A stretch of DNA of 45,142 nucleotides. It comes from Zygnema cylindricum (taxonomy: Eukaryota; Streptophyta; Zygnematophyceae; Zygnematales; Zygnemataceae). Each line of letters opens with the position of its first letter. Position 1 is the stretch's first letter. The DNA is taken from NCBI GenBank assembly GCA_037447655.1, contig JBBHKE010003348.1, forward strand, positions 64,001 to 109,142. The letters are read 5' to 3'. The notes under the pieces are model-generated. The model saw nothing but the letters and a program-made list of their open reading frames with translations, did no database searches and was not told the DNA's origin. This document shows positions 1 to 9,141 of the stretch, piece by piece. A program made the translations under genes and the position numbers.

Positions 1-22
1 ATTAGGTAGACTTACCAAAAGT

Positions 23-100
23 TAGTTGACGGACCCAGGAATTGATCCTGGTACCTACCGTCCGCCAATCCACAGTAACCGTTAGCTCTAGCCGTTATGT
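23..100 (-). other. antisense tRNA-like module in LTR I
   Basis: On the minus strand, 35-51 forms a perfect T-arm-like hairpin: a 5-bp stem CCAGG/CCTGG with the 7-base loop ATCAATT, which is close to a tRNA B box. An A-box-like GGCTAGAGCTAACGG lies at about 79-93. I see no convincing acceptor stem or anticodon arm, so this is tRNA-derived or tRNA-like rather than a tRNA gene. The 3' LTR has the same module at 3153-3230. LTRs II and III carry the equivalent at the same relative place. Confidence 0.45.
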
Positions 101-240
101 CTAGAACAGATATTACGATATATAGGGTTTGACAAATATATAAATCGTTATATGTAGATTAATCCGTTTAACGGCTAATAGATACTTAGTACATAGATAC
201 AGTTTAATTTAGTACGAAGTACGGATTGGGGGCAGAACGG

Positions 241-333
241 ATACCGCGCATTTGTTTCGATAGCGAAACAAATACCGCGCATTTGTTTCGACAGCGAAAC
301 AAATACCGCGCATTTGTTTCGATAGCGAAACAA
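241..333. repeat. 31-bp palindromic minisatellite in LTR I, three units
   Basis: Three tandem 31-bp units each contain the inverted repeat TTTGTTTCG/CGAAACAAA around a 4-base loop. The 3' LTR has only two units (3371-3432). Solo LTR II keeps one diverged unit near 4765-4800. Confidence 0.85.
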
Positions 334-454
334 ATACCGCGCGTCGAATTTCAGCAGCTAGGATTGTATCCGGTTTTGATCGGACGGCCACGATAGGTGC
401 CGCGATCACGGAACATGTACTTTTGGCGTTTTTCAGCCATCGCCACGTAATGTG

Positions 455-705
455 ACACGTGGCGCGACAATGTTGGATTGCGGCGACTCCGGAGATTGCG
501 GAAGCAAATCCAGCTATGACACGTGTCGACAATTTGGCCATATTGTACAATGGCCGTACAGAAAGTACACCGCACCTGTACTTTTCTGTACGACACAGTA
601 ATTTGATTGGTGCCGTACTTCAGTAGATAGAGTTTTAGAGGGGGAATAGGATTTAGGAAATTTTGGGTAGATAGGTGTCTCTCCCAGAGAGCACCTTGTA
701 TAAAT
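455..705 (+). promoter_or_regulatory. LTR I promoter: G-box and TATA box
   Basis: The ABRE/G-box-like ACACGTGGC is at 455-463, with a second CACGTG-type core near 520. A TATA box (TATAAAT) at 699-705 follows a CTCTC/GAGAG inverted repeat. The same order occurs in the 3' LTR (G-box 3554-3562, TATA 3798-3804) and, diverged, in LTRs II and III. This is the usual place for a U3 promoter driving the element transcript. Activity is inferred. Confidence 0.5.
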
Positions 706-770
706 GGCTAACTTTGGGCAGCCATAACTATCAATTTACTTGACCATTTTCAGTGATTCTTTTTGCTGCG

Positions 771-1070
771 GACTCAGGGGAGTCCAGGCTACACAGAGGT
801 GTAGACGGTCAGAGTTTTTGTCTGCCAAGGTGGCTATATTTCTAAGGGAAAGTCAAAGTGGGTGAATGTGTCCAAATCTCATATTCTAACTTTGCATTCT
901 GTGGTGGAACTGGGCACACAGAAAGTGTTATTTTCATAGGGGTGAATCTATATTGGGGTTCTGATTGTCAAGGGGTCAGTCACTTGGGTTTATATTAACT
1001 TGGAGTCGGCACTATCTAGATTAGCTTCTTTTGGATCTGCATACTCTGAGGGCCAATGGAGGTCTCAGAG
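771..1070 (+). other. leader hairpin array in LTR I (R-U5)
   Basis: Downstream of the TATA box lie short perfect hairpins: GACTC-AGGG-GAGTC at 771-784, CTACAC-AGAG-GTGTAG at 789-804 (loop AGGG in the 3' LTR, 3888-3903), GCCA-AGG-TGGC at 824-834, and CTCTGAG/CTCAGAG at 1044-1070, whose loop holds the gag ATG (1056). The 3' LTR adds TTCAC-AGGG-GTGAA at 4032-4045. LTRs II and III have corresponding hairpins with compensatory stem changes. The set would lie in the 5' leader of the genomic RNA. Confidence 0.55.
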
Positions 1071-2945
1071 TTTCAGATTATGGGCCCACCATCTAGGGTG
1101 CCTATGTTCGATGGAACAGACTTCACTTATTGGGAGTTTACAATGGCGGGATTGCTTTTCGAGAAGCACTTATGGGGAATTGTTTCGGGACAAGTGAGAT
1201 GTCCGCCACCTAGCTTTGGAGGAGCTTACTATGGAGATTCATCTGAGGCTGCCCAGAATATCATCCGGAGCTCAGATGCAACGGAAGGTGAAGGGAAGAA
1301 TCTTTCCGTGGATGGGGAAATAGGGGAGAAGGAAAAAGGGACACCTATGGTGAGGGGAGCTAGGCTCTCAGCTATGGTACCACATGTAGGGATTAAAACT
1401 GAAGAAAATGAAAGAAAAATATGGGAATACAAAAACACTATAGCAAAACATCTCATACTTAGATATGTGTCTAAGTCGATAGCTATCACTCTTTTAAGTC
1501 TAACCAAAGCTTCAAAGATATGGGAAGCATTAATTCAGATTTATAAGAGTGAGACTATTCAGAGGCAGCAATTAGTAAAACAAGAAATAGATGCCTACGT
1601 TTATAAAGGCGGTAGCATGATAGAGTTTTGCAATGATATTGTTGCGTTATATGTTGAGCTAGCTAGTGCGGGATATGTAGAATCTGAGGAGAGTAAGATT
1701 TATACACTACTTATGAAACTCCCAAGTGAGTACGAAAACATTATTTATCGTATGCAGGCAATGGATGGCTCCTCATGGACTTGGAGCTTTACCATGGGGA
1801 TACTTCTTGTGAGGGAAAGCACTTTGGAGCTTCGTAGGGGAAAGGACAGGGTCAATGCATTTTCAGCTGGTGGTGATTGGCGGAAGCGTGATGAGAGGAA
1901 CGGCAGTGACGAGCGGAAGCGTGATGAGAGGAACGGTGGTGACGAGCGGAAGCGTGATGAGAGGAAGAAAGACAAAGGTAAACCTTATCGGAACTTTGGT
2001 GGAAAAAGAGGGAGAAGAAAAGACACGGGAGCTTTGAAAAAAGGGGTTTTCTTCTTTTGTAGGGAACCGGGTCATTATATGGAGGAATGCCCTTGTTTGG
2101 AAAAACTTAGAAGTTGGAATGTGGATGAGGAGGACGAAGAGGAAGAGGAGAAAGAGGATGAAGAAAAATTGGAGCTTCTTCACATCGGTAGAATGGGGAA
2201 GAGAGAAAAGTACACAGAAATTGGACGAAGGCAACAGTGTGCTTTTGGAGGTATAAGGGAAGTAAAGAGAGAGAAGATACTTGAAGAAGTTCAAAGTATT
2301 GAGGATAGTTTCATAGATATTTTGGAAACAGAAAACTGGTCGGAAAGGGAGACTTCAACGGATTCCGAGGAAAGGGGAGAATTAATTCTAGAGGGGGTTT
2401 TAAAGGATAGGGGAGAAGAGAAATATTTATTGGGAATTAAAATAGAAAGTGATAGTGGAAAGAATTCCATGGGAGACAGTGAGGGAAGTTCAGAAAATTG
2501 GGTAATTATCATGGATAAAAATATGATTACGGAAGATGTAGATCTTATGAGGAACTTAGTGGGGACTAGTGGTTTTTGGGAATATTTGGAGGTGGATGGA
2601 TTTGACATCACTACTTGGTGTGATGTCTCTTGTGAAGATGTGCCTGTAAAAGGGTTATCATCCGGGTATGTGTTGAAGGTTGGGGATGGGGCTGGTTGTT
2701 TGAATTTCAAGAGGGAAAGTGGATTTAGTGTGGATGGAAAAGGGAAGAGGTGGATAAAATCTTTGCTCGGATTTAAGAAAAATGGGATGTTAAATAAAAT
2801 GTGTGATACAATAATCATTTCAGTTCATTTAATGCACAGTGTTAAATACTTAAGTTTTATGAAAGGAAAAGGAAAAAGGAAAAAGAAAAGGAAAAATGGG
2901 AGGGGGTGTTTGTTTACTTGTTTGTGGAAGTTGAAAGAAAAATAG
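1056..2945 (+). CDS. copia-type Gag of non-autonomous element I
   Basis: This 629-residue open frame starts at an ATG inside the 5' LTR and runs almost to the polypurine tract, leaving no room for protease, reverse transcriptase or integrase. The N-terminal 250 or so residues resemble the Ty1/copia Gag (UBN2-like) fold: an MGP..VPMFDG..YW-type opening, then a helical middle. A basic segment follows, with three near-identical 11-residue repeats of the DERKRDERNGG type (33-bp DNA repeats at about 1881-1975). Near residue 330 is a damaged zinc knuckle, FFFC-X4-H-X4-C, whose first Cys is replaced by Phe. Next come a run of Glu/Asp (about 351-372) and a unique tail of some 250 residues ending in a Lys/Arg-rich patch. 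Gag would package the element RNA. The tail matches no domain I recognise. Confidence 0.8.
   Translation: MEVSEFQIMGPPSRVPMFDGTDFTYWEFTMAGLLFEKHLWGIVSGQVRCPPPSFGGAYYGDSSEAAQNIIRSSDATEGEGKNLSVDGEIGEKEKGTPMVRGARLSAMVPHVGIKTEENERKIWEYKNTIAKHLILRYVSKSIAITLLSLTKASKIWEALIQIYKSETIQRQQLVKQEIDAYVYKGGSMIEFCNDIVALYVELASAGYVESEESKIYTLLMKLPSEYENIIYRMQAMDGSSWTWSFTMGILLVRESTLELRRGKDRVNAFSAGGDWRKRDERNGSDERKRDERNGGDERKRDERKKDKGKPYRNFGGKRGRRKDTGALKKGVFFFCREPGHYMEECPCLEKLRSWNVDEEDEEEEEKEDEEKLELLHIGRMGKREKYTEIGRRQQCAFGGIREVKREKILEEVQSIEDSFIDILETENWSERETSTDSEERGELILEGVLKDRGEEKYLLGIKIESDSGKNSMGDSEGSSENWVIIMDKNMITEDVDLMRNLVGTSGFWEYLEVDGFDITTWCDVSCEDVPVKGLSSGYVLKVGDGAGCLNFKRESGFSVDGKGKRWIKSLLGFKKNGMLNKMCDTIIISVHLMHSVKYLSFMKGKGKRKKKRKNGRGCLFTCLWKLKEK
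1078..1091 (+). other. primer binding site: half initiator tRNA-Met
   Basis: Two bases after the LTR end is TTATGGGCCCACCA. It is complementary to the anticodon arm of plant initiator tRNA-Met (TGGTGGGCCCATAA), not to the tRNA 3' end. Priming by a tRNA-iMet fragment cut in the anticodon loop is established for Drosophila copia. The site lies within the gag frame and encodes its Met-Gly-Pro-Pro. Confidence 0.8.
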
Positions 2946-2952
2946 ACTAGAA

Positions 2953-2963
2953 AATAAGGGGAG
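2953..2963 (+). other. polypurine tract of element I
   Basis: The purine run AATAAGGGGAG ends immediately before the TGTTGATATT that opens the 3' LTR. This is the expected plus-strand primer. It begins seven bases after the gag stop codon. Confidence 0.75.
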
Positions 2964-4174
2964 TGTTGATATTTGAGTATTTTATAGGTCTGTATTAGGA
3001 TAGAAAAAGAGCTGAGGCGGTCTGCCTCTAACTCCCCTTTCCAAGCCCCCATACTTGTTGTAGTCACTGAAGGCTGGATAGGGAGCTAGAGCCATGGCTG
3101 CCTAGACTCTCTAGAGAAGACAGGGGGTAAATTATGTAGTCTTACCAAAAGTTAGTTGACGGACCCAGGAATTGATCCTGGTACCTACCGTCCACCAATC
3201 CACAGTAGCCGTTAGCTCTAGCCGTTATGTCTAGAACAGATATTACGATATATAGGGTTTGACAAATATATAAATCGTTATATGTAGATTAATCCGTTTA
3301 ACGGCTAATAGATACTTAGTACATAGATACAGTTTAATTTAGTACGAAGTACGGATTGGGGGCAGAACGGATACCGCGCATTTGTTTCGATAGCGAAACA
3401 AATACCGCGCATTTGTTTCGATAGCGAAACAAATACCGCGCGTCGAATTTCAGCGGCTAGGATTGTATCCGGTTTTGATCGGACGGCCACGATAGGTGCC
3501 GCGATCATGGAACATGTACTTTTGGCGTTTTTCAGCCATCGTCACGTAATGTGACACGTGGCGCGACAATGTTGGATTGCGGCGACTCCGGAGATTGCGA
3601 AAGCAAATCCAGCTATGACACGTGTCGACAATTTGGCCATATTGTACAATGGCCGTACAGAAAGTACACCGCACCTGTACTTTTCTGTACGACACAGTAA
3701 TTTGATTAGTGCCGTACTTCAGTAGATAGAGTTTTAGAGGGGGAATAGGACTTAGGAAATTTTGGGTAGATAGCTGTCTCTCCCAGAGAGCACCTTGTAT
3801 AAATGGCTAACTTTGGGCAGCCATAACTATCAATTTACTTGACCATTTTCAGTGATTCTTTTTGCTGCGGACTCAGGGGAGTCCAGGCTACACAGGGGTG
3901 TAGTCGGTCAGAGTTTTTGTCTGCCAGGGTGGCTCTATTTCTAAGGGAAAGTCAAAGTGGGTGAATGTGTCCAAATCTCATATTCTAACTTTGCATTCTG
4001 TGGTGGAACTGGGCACACAGAAAGTATTATTTTCACAGGGGTGAATCTATATTGGGGTTCTGACTGTCAAGGGGTCAGTCACTTGGGTTTATATTAACTT
4101 GGAGTCGGCACTATCTAGATTAGCTTCTTTTGGATCTGCATACTCTGAGGGCCAATGGAGGTCTCAGAGTTTCA
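2964..4174 (+). repeat. 3' LTR of element I
   Basis: A 1211-bp LTR from TG to CA. The part from 3131 on aligns with window positions 1-1075. It has two units of the 31-bp repeat instead of three, a TATA box at 3798-3804 and the same leader hairpins. The few substitutions relative to the 5' LTR suggest a fairly recent insertion. The target-site duplication cannot be tested because the left flank is outside the window. Confidence 0.9.
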
Positions 4175-4344
4175 GCGACGTCACAAGCAGATCCAAAAAA
4201 TAACGTGCAACCATATATTGTAGACGTTGACAACCGTCACAGGTATTGTTGACGTATACAATCGTCACAAGCGTAAGTTACGATTTCGTCCTTACAAACA
4301 TAGGGACACTTGAGTCTGGCGGATCCACACTATGTAGAAACTAA
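4175..4344. other. spacer with a dispersed repeat fragment
   Basis: No coding frame. About 4176-4310 is similar to 31120-31335: both contain a GACGT..CACAAG stretch, then a CGTATACAAYCGTCACA core and an ACATAGGGAC/ACATTAGGACC end. It is probably a remnant of an unclassified repeat. Confidence 0.4.
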
Positions 4345-4552
4345 TGGTTTTATTAGTATTTTCTAGGTCTGAAAAGAAATATAGAAGTCGAGGCAGTCTA
4401 TCTCTAACTTCTCTCTCCAACTCTCAAACTTGTCGCAGTCACTGAGAAATTGGAGAGGAAGCTAGAGCCATGGCTACCTTGGCTATCCTAAGGTTTACGG
4501 GAAATTTATATTAGGGTTTATTTATTTAAGTAAAAGTCATGTGCCGGCGGCA

Positions 4553-4610
4553 GGATTTGATCCTTGTACCTACCGGCCGGCAGGCAGGAAATAGCCGGTA
4601 GCCTTAGCCG
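4553..4610 (-). other. antisense tRNA-like module in LTR II
   Basis: On the minus strand there is a B-box-like GGATCAAATCC (4553-4563) and an A-box-like CGGCTAAGGCTACCGG (4595-4610), about 200 bases from the LTR start, the same place as in LTR I. The spacing fits a tRNA internal promoter. No full cloverleaf is evident. Confidence 0.4.
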
Positions 4611-5183
4611 TTTAGTCTAGCGGTAGTGTTACGTATCATATAGTTTGATATTTATTTAAATATGTATACGTGCGATAAACCATTTAACTGAAATGAATTA
4701 CGGGATACATAGATCCAGTAATATATAATGTACGACTTACGGTACGGACAAAAATCAGTACCGCGCATTTGTTTCGTAAATGAAACAAATACCGCGCATG
4801 TATTTATTACGGCTACGATTAAAGCCGAATTTAATCGGACGGCCGGGATTAGCGCCGAGATCGCGGAGGAAGATTTCGGCGGTTTGTGGCCATCGCCACA
4901 TCGGATGACGCGTGGCGAAATTCCGTTGGATTGTGGAATCTCCGGAGATTATGGCACCGAATCCGGATTTGACATGTGTCGACATTTTGCCATGTCGTAC
5001 AATGTCCGTACATAAAGTACACCGGCAGCTGTACTTTTGCGTACGGAACTCAATTCTGATTGGTTCCGTACATTAGTAGATAGAGTCTGTGAGAGAGATA
5101 GGACTTAGAAAAATTAGAAGATAGGACCCCCTCTCCTAGAGAGCTTCTGTACAAAAGGTCAACTTTGACCCTCCATAACTTAC

Positions 5184-5375
5184 TGCTCAGGGGAGCAAAT
5201 TGAGAGATTCTTTTTGCTATCGACTCAGGGGAGTCTTGTCTTCACAGGGGTGAAGTTGGTTTGAGTTTTTTTCTGCCAAAGTGGCAGTTATTTTTGCTTA
5301 AACACAAAGGGGTCAGGATTATCCTAGAGGCTTCTTGGAAGCTGTCCACTCTGAGGACTTATGGAGGTCTCAGGG
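5184..5375 (+). other. leader hairpin array in LTR II
   Basis: The hairpins in order are TGCTC-AGGG-GAGCA (5184-5197), GACTC-AGGG-GAGTC (5222-5235), CTTCAC-AGGG-GTGAAG (5240-5255), CTGCCA-AAG-TGGCAG (5273-5287) and CTCTGAG/CTCAGGG around an ATG at 5361 (5349-5375). The third differs from LTR I on both sides of the stem and keeps pairing. Confidence 0.6.
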
Positions 5376-5380
5376 TTTCA

Positions 5381-5546
5381 CACTAAAATAAAAAGTAAGT
5401 TGCTAAGTTAGAAGTACAAGGGGACATACCCTAAACCCTAAAAATCCTACCAAATCTAACAAAAAATCTTTGCAGAAGTTATTTGTTTAATGGTACGTCC
5501 CCATGTATTAAAGTATCTACTTTTTTCTGTCTCTTTGCCCTTAAAT
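5381..5546. other. spacer with small fold-back repeat
   Basis: Non-coding. An imperfect inverted repeat (about TACAAGGGGACATACC at 5412-5427 against GGTACGTCCCCATGTA at 5493-5508) suggests a tiny MITE-like insertion. A related TACATGGGGACGTACC copy lies near 39563-39578. A plant telomere-like CCCTAAACCCTAAA is at about 5428. Confidence 0.35.
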
Positions 5547-5859
5547 TGTAACAATAATAGCGGATCGAACTTGTTTGTAAAAGGGTATTTAGGTGTTATG
5601 ATTATAGAGTACTAAATTTGGTAGGCGTCCGCGAAAGAATCACACCATTTAGAGTTATATATCAAAAGTTATAGCGATGGGTGTATTTAGGCGACAGCCC
5701 GGGGTCTAAATAACAAGCGGGTATCATTGAAACGGGTTATGGGTCAAATTAGTAACGAAATTTCGCGTGGACGTTTTAGAAAGTTCTAATGAAACGTTTG
5801 GTACGCACGATGGTTCGTTTCGTACAATTTTTAGTACGAAACGTCACTTTCAGTTTATG
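5547..5859 (+). repeat. gypsy 1 5' LTR, first part
   Basis: This is the first 313 bases of the LTR, matching the reverse complement of the gypsy 2 LTR from its TGTAACAG start. It is broken after ATG (5857-5859) by a DNA transposon and resumes at 16810. The two parts total 965 bases against 967 for the intact LTR. Confidence 0.9.
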
Positions 5860-6182
5860 TGCTGCATTCACACTAGAAATGGATGATGAATGAGATGAGG
5901 AAATGAATGTCTTTTTGTTTTGTTTGGGTGTGAAACGCCCTTGACGTCATATCACGTCAACAAAAACGTCGCGATGTGATTCATGTTGCCGTACGATTCA
6001 ACGCCAATGATTCAAATCCGTCCGTACCAAACCATCGTTTTTCACTCGTACAACAACATATAATTTTTCCAAGGTGACCAACCGAGAAATCCAAACAAAG
6101 AGGAACGATTAAAAAAAAAAAACCACTAGTGACGAAAATAACAAACAACCTGCATAATCCTGTTTGAACCATACTTTCGCTT

Positions 6183-6437
6183 TCCTCGTACTTTCCTTTC
6201 TTTTTGGATTCTCATTTTTTTTTTACAATAAACATTAAACTTACTTTTTTTTAACTTTTTTCTCCATTCTTTCACTTTCTCTCCCTCTCAATCTGCCCTC
6301 ACTCCTCTCTTTCCCTCCGAATTTGCCTTTTCTCCCCTCCCTCCTTCCCTCCCTCCCTCCGTCCCTCCATCCCTCCTTCTCTCCCTCCCTCTTTCCTAAT
6401 CTTTCCTCCCTCCTTCCTAATCTGCCCTTTCTCCCCA
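6183..6437. repeat. polypyrimidine tract near left end of the DNA transposon
   Basis: About 250 bases are almost only C and T (TCCC/CTTT runs). A complementary purine tract lies at a similar distance from the right end (16180-16395). The pair may be remains of a longer inverted subterminal region or acquired separately. Frames through it are low-complexity artefacts. Confidence 0.7.
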
Positions 6438-7149
6438 AAGGGATTAACTTTCAAAGCAATCAAATGAAGGGACAAGAAGAGATTCACTCTAAGGACTAAG
6501 ATTATGATTCAATTGTGTTTTTGTTTATAATATATTCGAGGTTTTACGCCCACAGTTTTAGATTTATGCAAGACCAAAAAGGGAAATACTTTCACAAGTT
6601 ATTAATTTGATTGTTTGAACAACATTGGTTGATATCGAGAGAGAGGCAGTCTCGGGAAAATGTGGATGATAATAACCACAAAAATGGCTCCTATTTGGAA
6701 TCGACTGCATTAAGGCTTCATAATTTTGTGCAAAATTTCCGCTAGATTATTGTCACGTAAACCACCAGATTTTTCGTGCAAGATATCTAGTCTATAGCTG
6801 TATGTAAAAACCTAAAACATTTTTTTTTCATTCTGATCCATTGATGTGGCAAAAATCATTCAATATGCCAGTGCATACCATATTTACGGTAAGGTTGTTC
6901 CCCCACGTTAACAGAAAGTCGGGGCATGTGGTCGAGAATGGACTATTGCCAAAGCTCACCTCATATTCAAGTTTGTGTAGGTCTATATATATGAACAGTT
7001 TGGATAGAATAGAAACTGCATGTAACTATGGAAGCAAAAAAAGTCCAACAGGCAACAATGCCTCGGCAGTTGCGTTTACCATACACCACTTCTGCTTCTT
7101 CGATCCTGATAGGCGAAACCTCTTTGTTCTCCGTGGGAGATCTACGGGG
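6438..7149 (+). other. DNA transposon interior; small ORF interrupted by element A
   Basis: I recognise no gene. An open frame from 7028 (ATG) reads into the insertion site of element A at 7149. In the pre-insertion arrangement it would continue in frame at 11835 for about ten codons to a stop. It could be a captured gene piece or chance; I cannot name a product. Confidence 0.25.
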
Positions 7150-8127
7150 TGTTGTCCATAGCCAACTTCAGCCATGGATTACTCACAGAAACACCTACAG
7201 ACTACCTCAAAAACAGTTATGTTTCAGACAAAACATATAACTCCAATATAAATATAATCACCTCAAACTGCACCAATGTGCAGTATACCATATACACTGT
7301 AAACTCCCAAAGTTACAGCCAAATCCACCAAGGAATCTGGAAGATATAAGCTCCAGAGTTTCCCAAAAATAGTTGACTGCTTCACAAACCAACCACTTAG
7401 ACTGTTCACAAAATCTTACACAGATACTGGAATACAATAAAACGTCACACACATATAGATTCTATATCATAGAATAACTCCACAAAGTTTCACATGAAAG
7501 CACCAAACAGAGTGATCACACCAACAGGTCAAAGATGCAGAAAACAGTTTGCCATTGCTTTGATAAACTTGACTGCGATACTCAAAATATTCTAAGTCCT
7601 ACAAGTTATACTCAGAGATTTCACTCCTAAATGTACAAAGGCATACCAGCCGTATGGTATCTACCATCTACCTAAACTATGGTAAGTATACCCGAATAGT
7701 TCAAGGTATGTCAGTCTGAACAGATCTACACTAATAAACTCATTAGCCAAAAGACAAACCAATGTAGTTCAAGATATTTACACCGACATCTCCGTAATCA
7801 ATACAAGCCATATTATCCGCAGCTGCGTTGTCCGTACGGATCGTATAAAAATAACCGCAGCTGCGTTGTCTTGACTACGTCGCAGCTGCTCCGTACCGGC
7901 GGCGCCTATTTCAACATTCCGTTTATTTTACATCGGATCGCTTCGCGATCCGCCGTCCATTTCTCACTGTTTGTTCACACTACTCAATTTGTCTTTTACG
8001 TCACTTTAATTATATCAACCCGTTCGCTCCCCCAATCCGTGAATCTATTCAAACCTCCATATTAAATCCAATTAGCAGTTACGCACGAACTGTCTTGTAC
8101 CCACGAAACTGAATTTTCAAAACAACA
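7150..8127 (-). repeat. 3' LTR of element A
   Basis: 978 bp, TG...CA in element orientation. Its first 342 bases (8127 down to about 7786) are identical to the 3' LTR of B as far as I could compare; beyond that the two diverge. It differs clearly from element A's own 5' LTR. Confidence 0.9.
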
Positions 8128-8167
8128 CACCCCGAAAAATTTAGTTTCGTGCACCCAGAAAAATATG

Positions 8168-8347
8168 CAGCGTGCAATGCAATGTTGCTACGTTGCGCTA
8201 GTTTGACATCGCAACGCAGTATGAATACAAAGTGCAACGTGTACTGCTATGCTGCTACGCTGCGCTAGTTGGACATCGGAGCGCAATATGAATGCAAAGT
8301 GCAGCGTGTATTGTTATGCTGCCATGCTGCGCTAATTCAACATCGCA
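8168..8347 (-). repeat. 67-bp tandem repeat inside element A
   Basis: 2.7 units of 67 bp (consensus start CARCGTGYAMTG, end ATRCAAAGTG) lie just inside the 3' LTR. The corresponding B region (26147-26326) has the same length but is more diverged than its surroundings. Confidence 0.8.
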
Positions 8348-8934
8348 TTTCTAGCTACAGCTCTTTTTCACCCTTAACTTCCTCCTCATAGCCTCATTTA
8401 CTGAGACTAAAGCTTTCAAATTCTACACTCCCCTAAAGCTTTAGACTCATTAGTCTATGCTGTATGCAGGTATTTCCACTCTAATGGATAAACAAAAGAA
8501 TGAAAAAATATTTAAATATTCAAAATTCTGTATCAACCACCACTGTTCATCATACAAGAATTTTAGCAAAAACAACACATCACCACTGCTTTGCCGACGT
8601 CGCCATTGCTCCTGCTACTCTTTGCCTATTCCCATTTGCTTATTGCCTGCTACTCTCTGCCTATTCCCATTTGCTTGTTGCCTTCTTGCAAAAAGTGGCC
8701 TGTAATAGCCTTTCCCTTTACGTCATAAATGCATAACCCTTGAATATTTAGTTGCGTGCACCTGGAATAGAATAATCAGCGTGGAAGTGTCATGCGTCAC
8801 CACTCCTTCCGCTGCGCCGCTGTTCGCGACGCGAATTTCTTTCGATGATTCTCCACTGCTTTTGCTGCGCTCTGCCATGTCTCCCAAAATTTTCCTTCCT
8901 GAACAAGTCATTGCTTCCGCCACCTCCTTCGTCT

Positions 8935-9141
8935 TCAAACATACATAAATAAATTTTTTTTTATTTTTTTTTTTTTTCTTTTCAACTTTCTCAACAAGGA
9001 AGAATACAAATCTAAAATCCTACCAAAAACAAAAATCGAATGGCAAACGAAGTTGTCTTTATAAGACATGCCTATAAGTTTTTCCAAAATTAAGATTTCT
9101 CTAAATTCACGGTCTTCAAAAATGTCCTCCAGAAAAATCAT
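8935..9141 (-). CDS. small basic-tailed ORF in element A
   Basis: A 68-residue ATG frame ending in a Lys-rich run, downstream of the acidic/basic ORF. It is unchanged in element B (25388-25594), but the whole region is nearly identical there, so conservation does not prove coding. The function is unknown; it may be the 3' end of a formerly longer Gag tail, since element I also ends in a Lys/Arg-rich patch before its polypurine tract. Confidence 0.3.
   Translation of the reverse strand: MIFLEDIFEDREFREILILEKLIGMSYKDNFVCHSIFVFGRILDLYSSLLRKLKRKKKKIKKNLFMYV

Larger units (their letters stand above)
1..1075 (+). repeat. 5' LTR of gag-only element I (left end outside window)
   Basis: This is a direct repeat of 3131-4174 with few mismatches. 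It ends at the same ...TTTCA, after which the two copies diverge. The full 3' copy starts with TG at 2964, so about 167 bases of this LTR lie left of the window. It is 31 bases longer than the matching part of the 3' copy because it has one extra unit of a 31-bp tandem repeat. It contains an antisense tRNA-like module, G-box and TATA motifs, a series of leader hairpins and the gag start codon. Confidence 0.9.
4345..5380 (+). repeat. solo LTR II, related to LTR I
   Basis: Starts with TGGTTTTATTAG and ends ...GGGTTTCA, parallel to LTR I along its whole length: antisense tRNA-like module, GATCGGACGGCC block, TATA-position motif, leader hairpins and an ATG in the loop of the last hairpin (5361). 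No internal region adjoins it, so it is a solo LTR left by LTR-LTR recombination. Both flanks have ACTAA (4340-4344 and 5382-5386). The right copy is one base beyond the terminal CA, so the TSD is probable rather than exact. Confidence 0.75.

Noticed and set aside
351-596. Minus-strand ORFs within LTR I (also 3450-3695)
   Set aside because: They repeat in both LTRs only because the LTRs are copies, lie in promoter sequence and show no domain.
1863-2818. Long minus-strand ORFs opposite gag I
   Set aside because: They are antisense shadows of the gag frame, with Ser/Phe/Leu-rich composition from the purine-rich sense strand.
5428-5441. Telomere-like CCCTAAACCCTAAA
   Set aside because: Only about two units; common as a chance or telobox motif in plant DNA.
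6241-6487. Gly/Arg/Glu-rich ORFs near 6.3 kb, and Ser/Pro/Leu-rich upper part of 16039-16397
   Set aside because: They are translations of pyrimidine or purine tracts; only the 94 bases at 16081-16174 have protein-like content.
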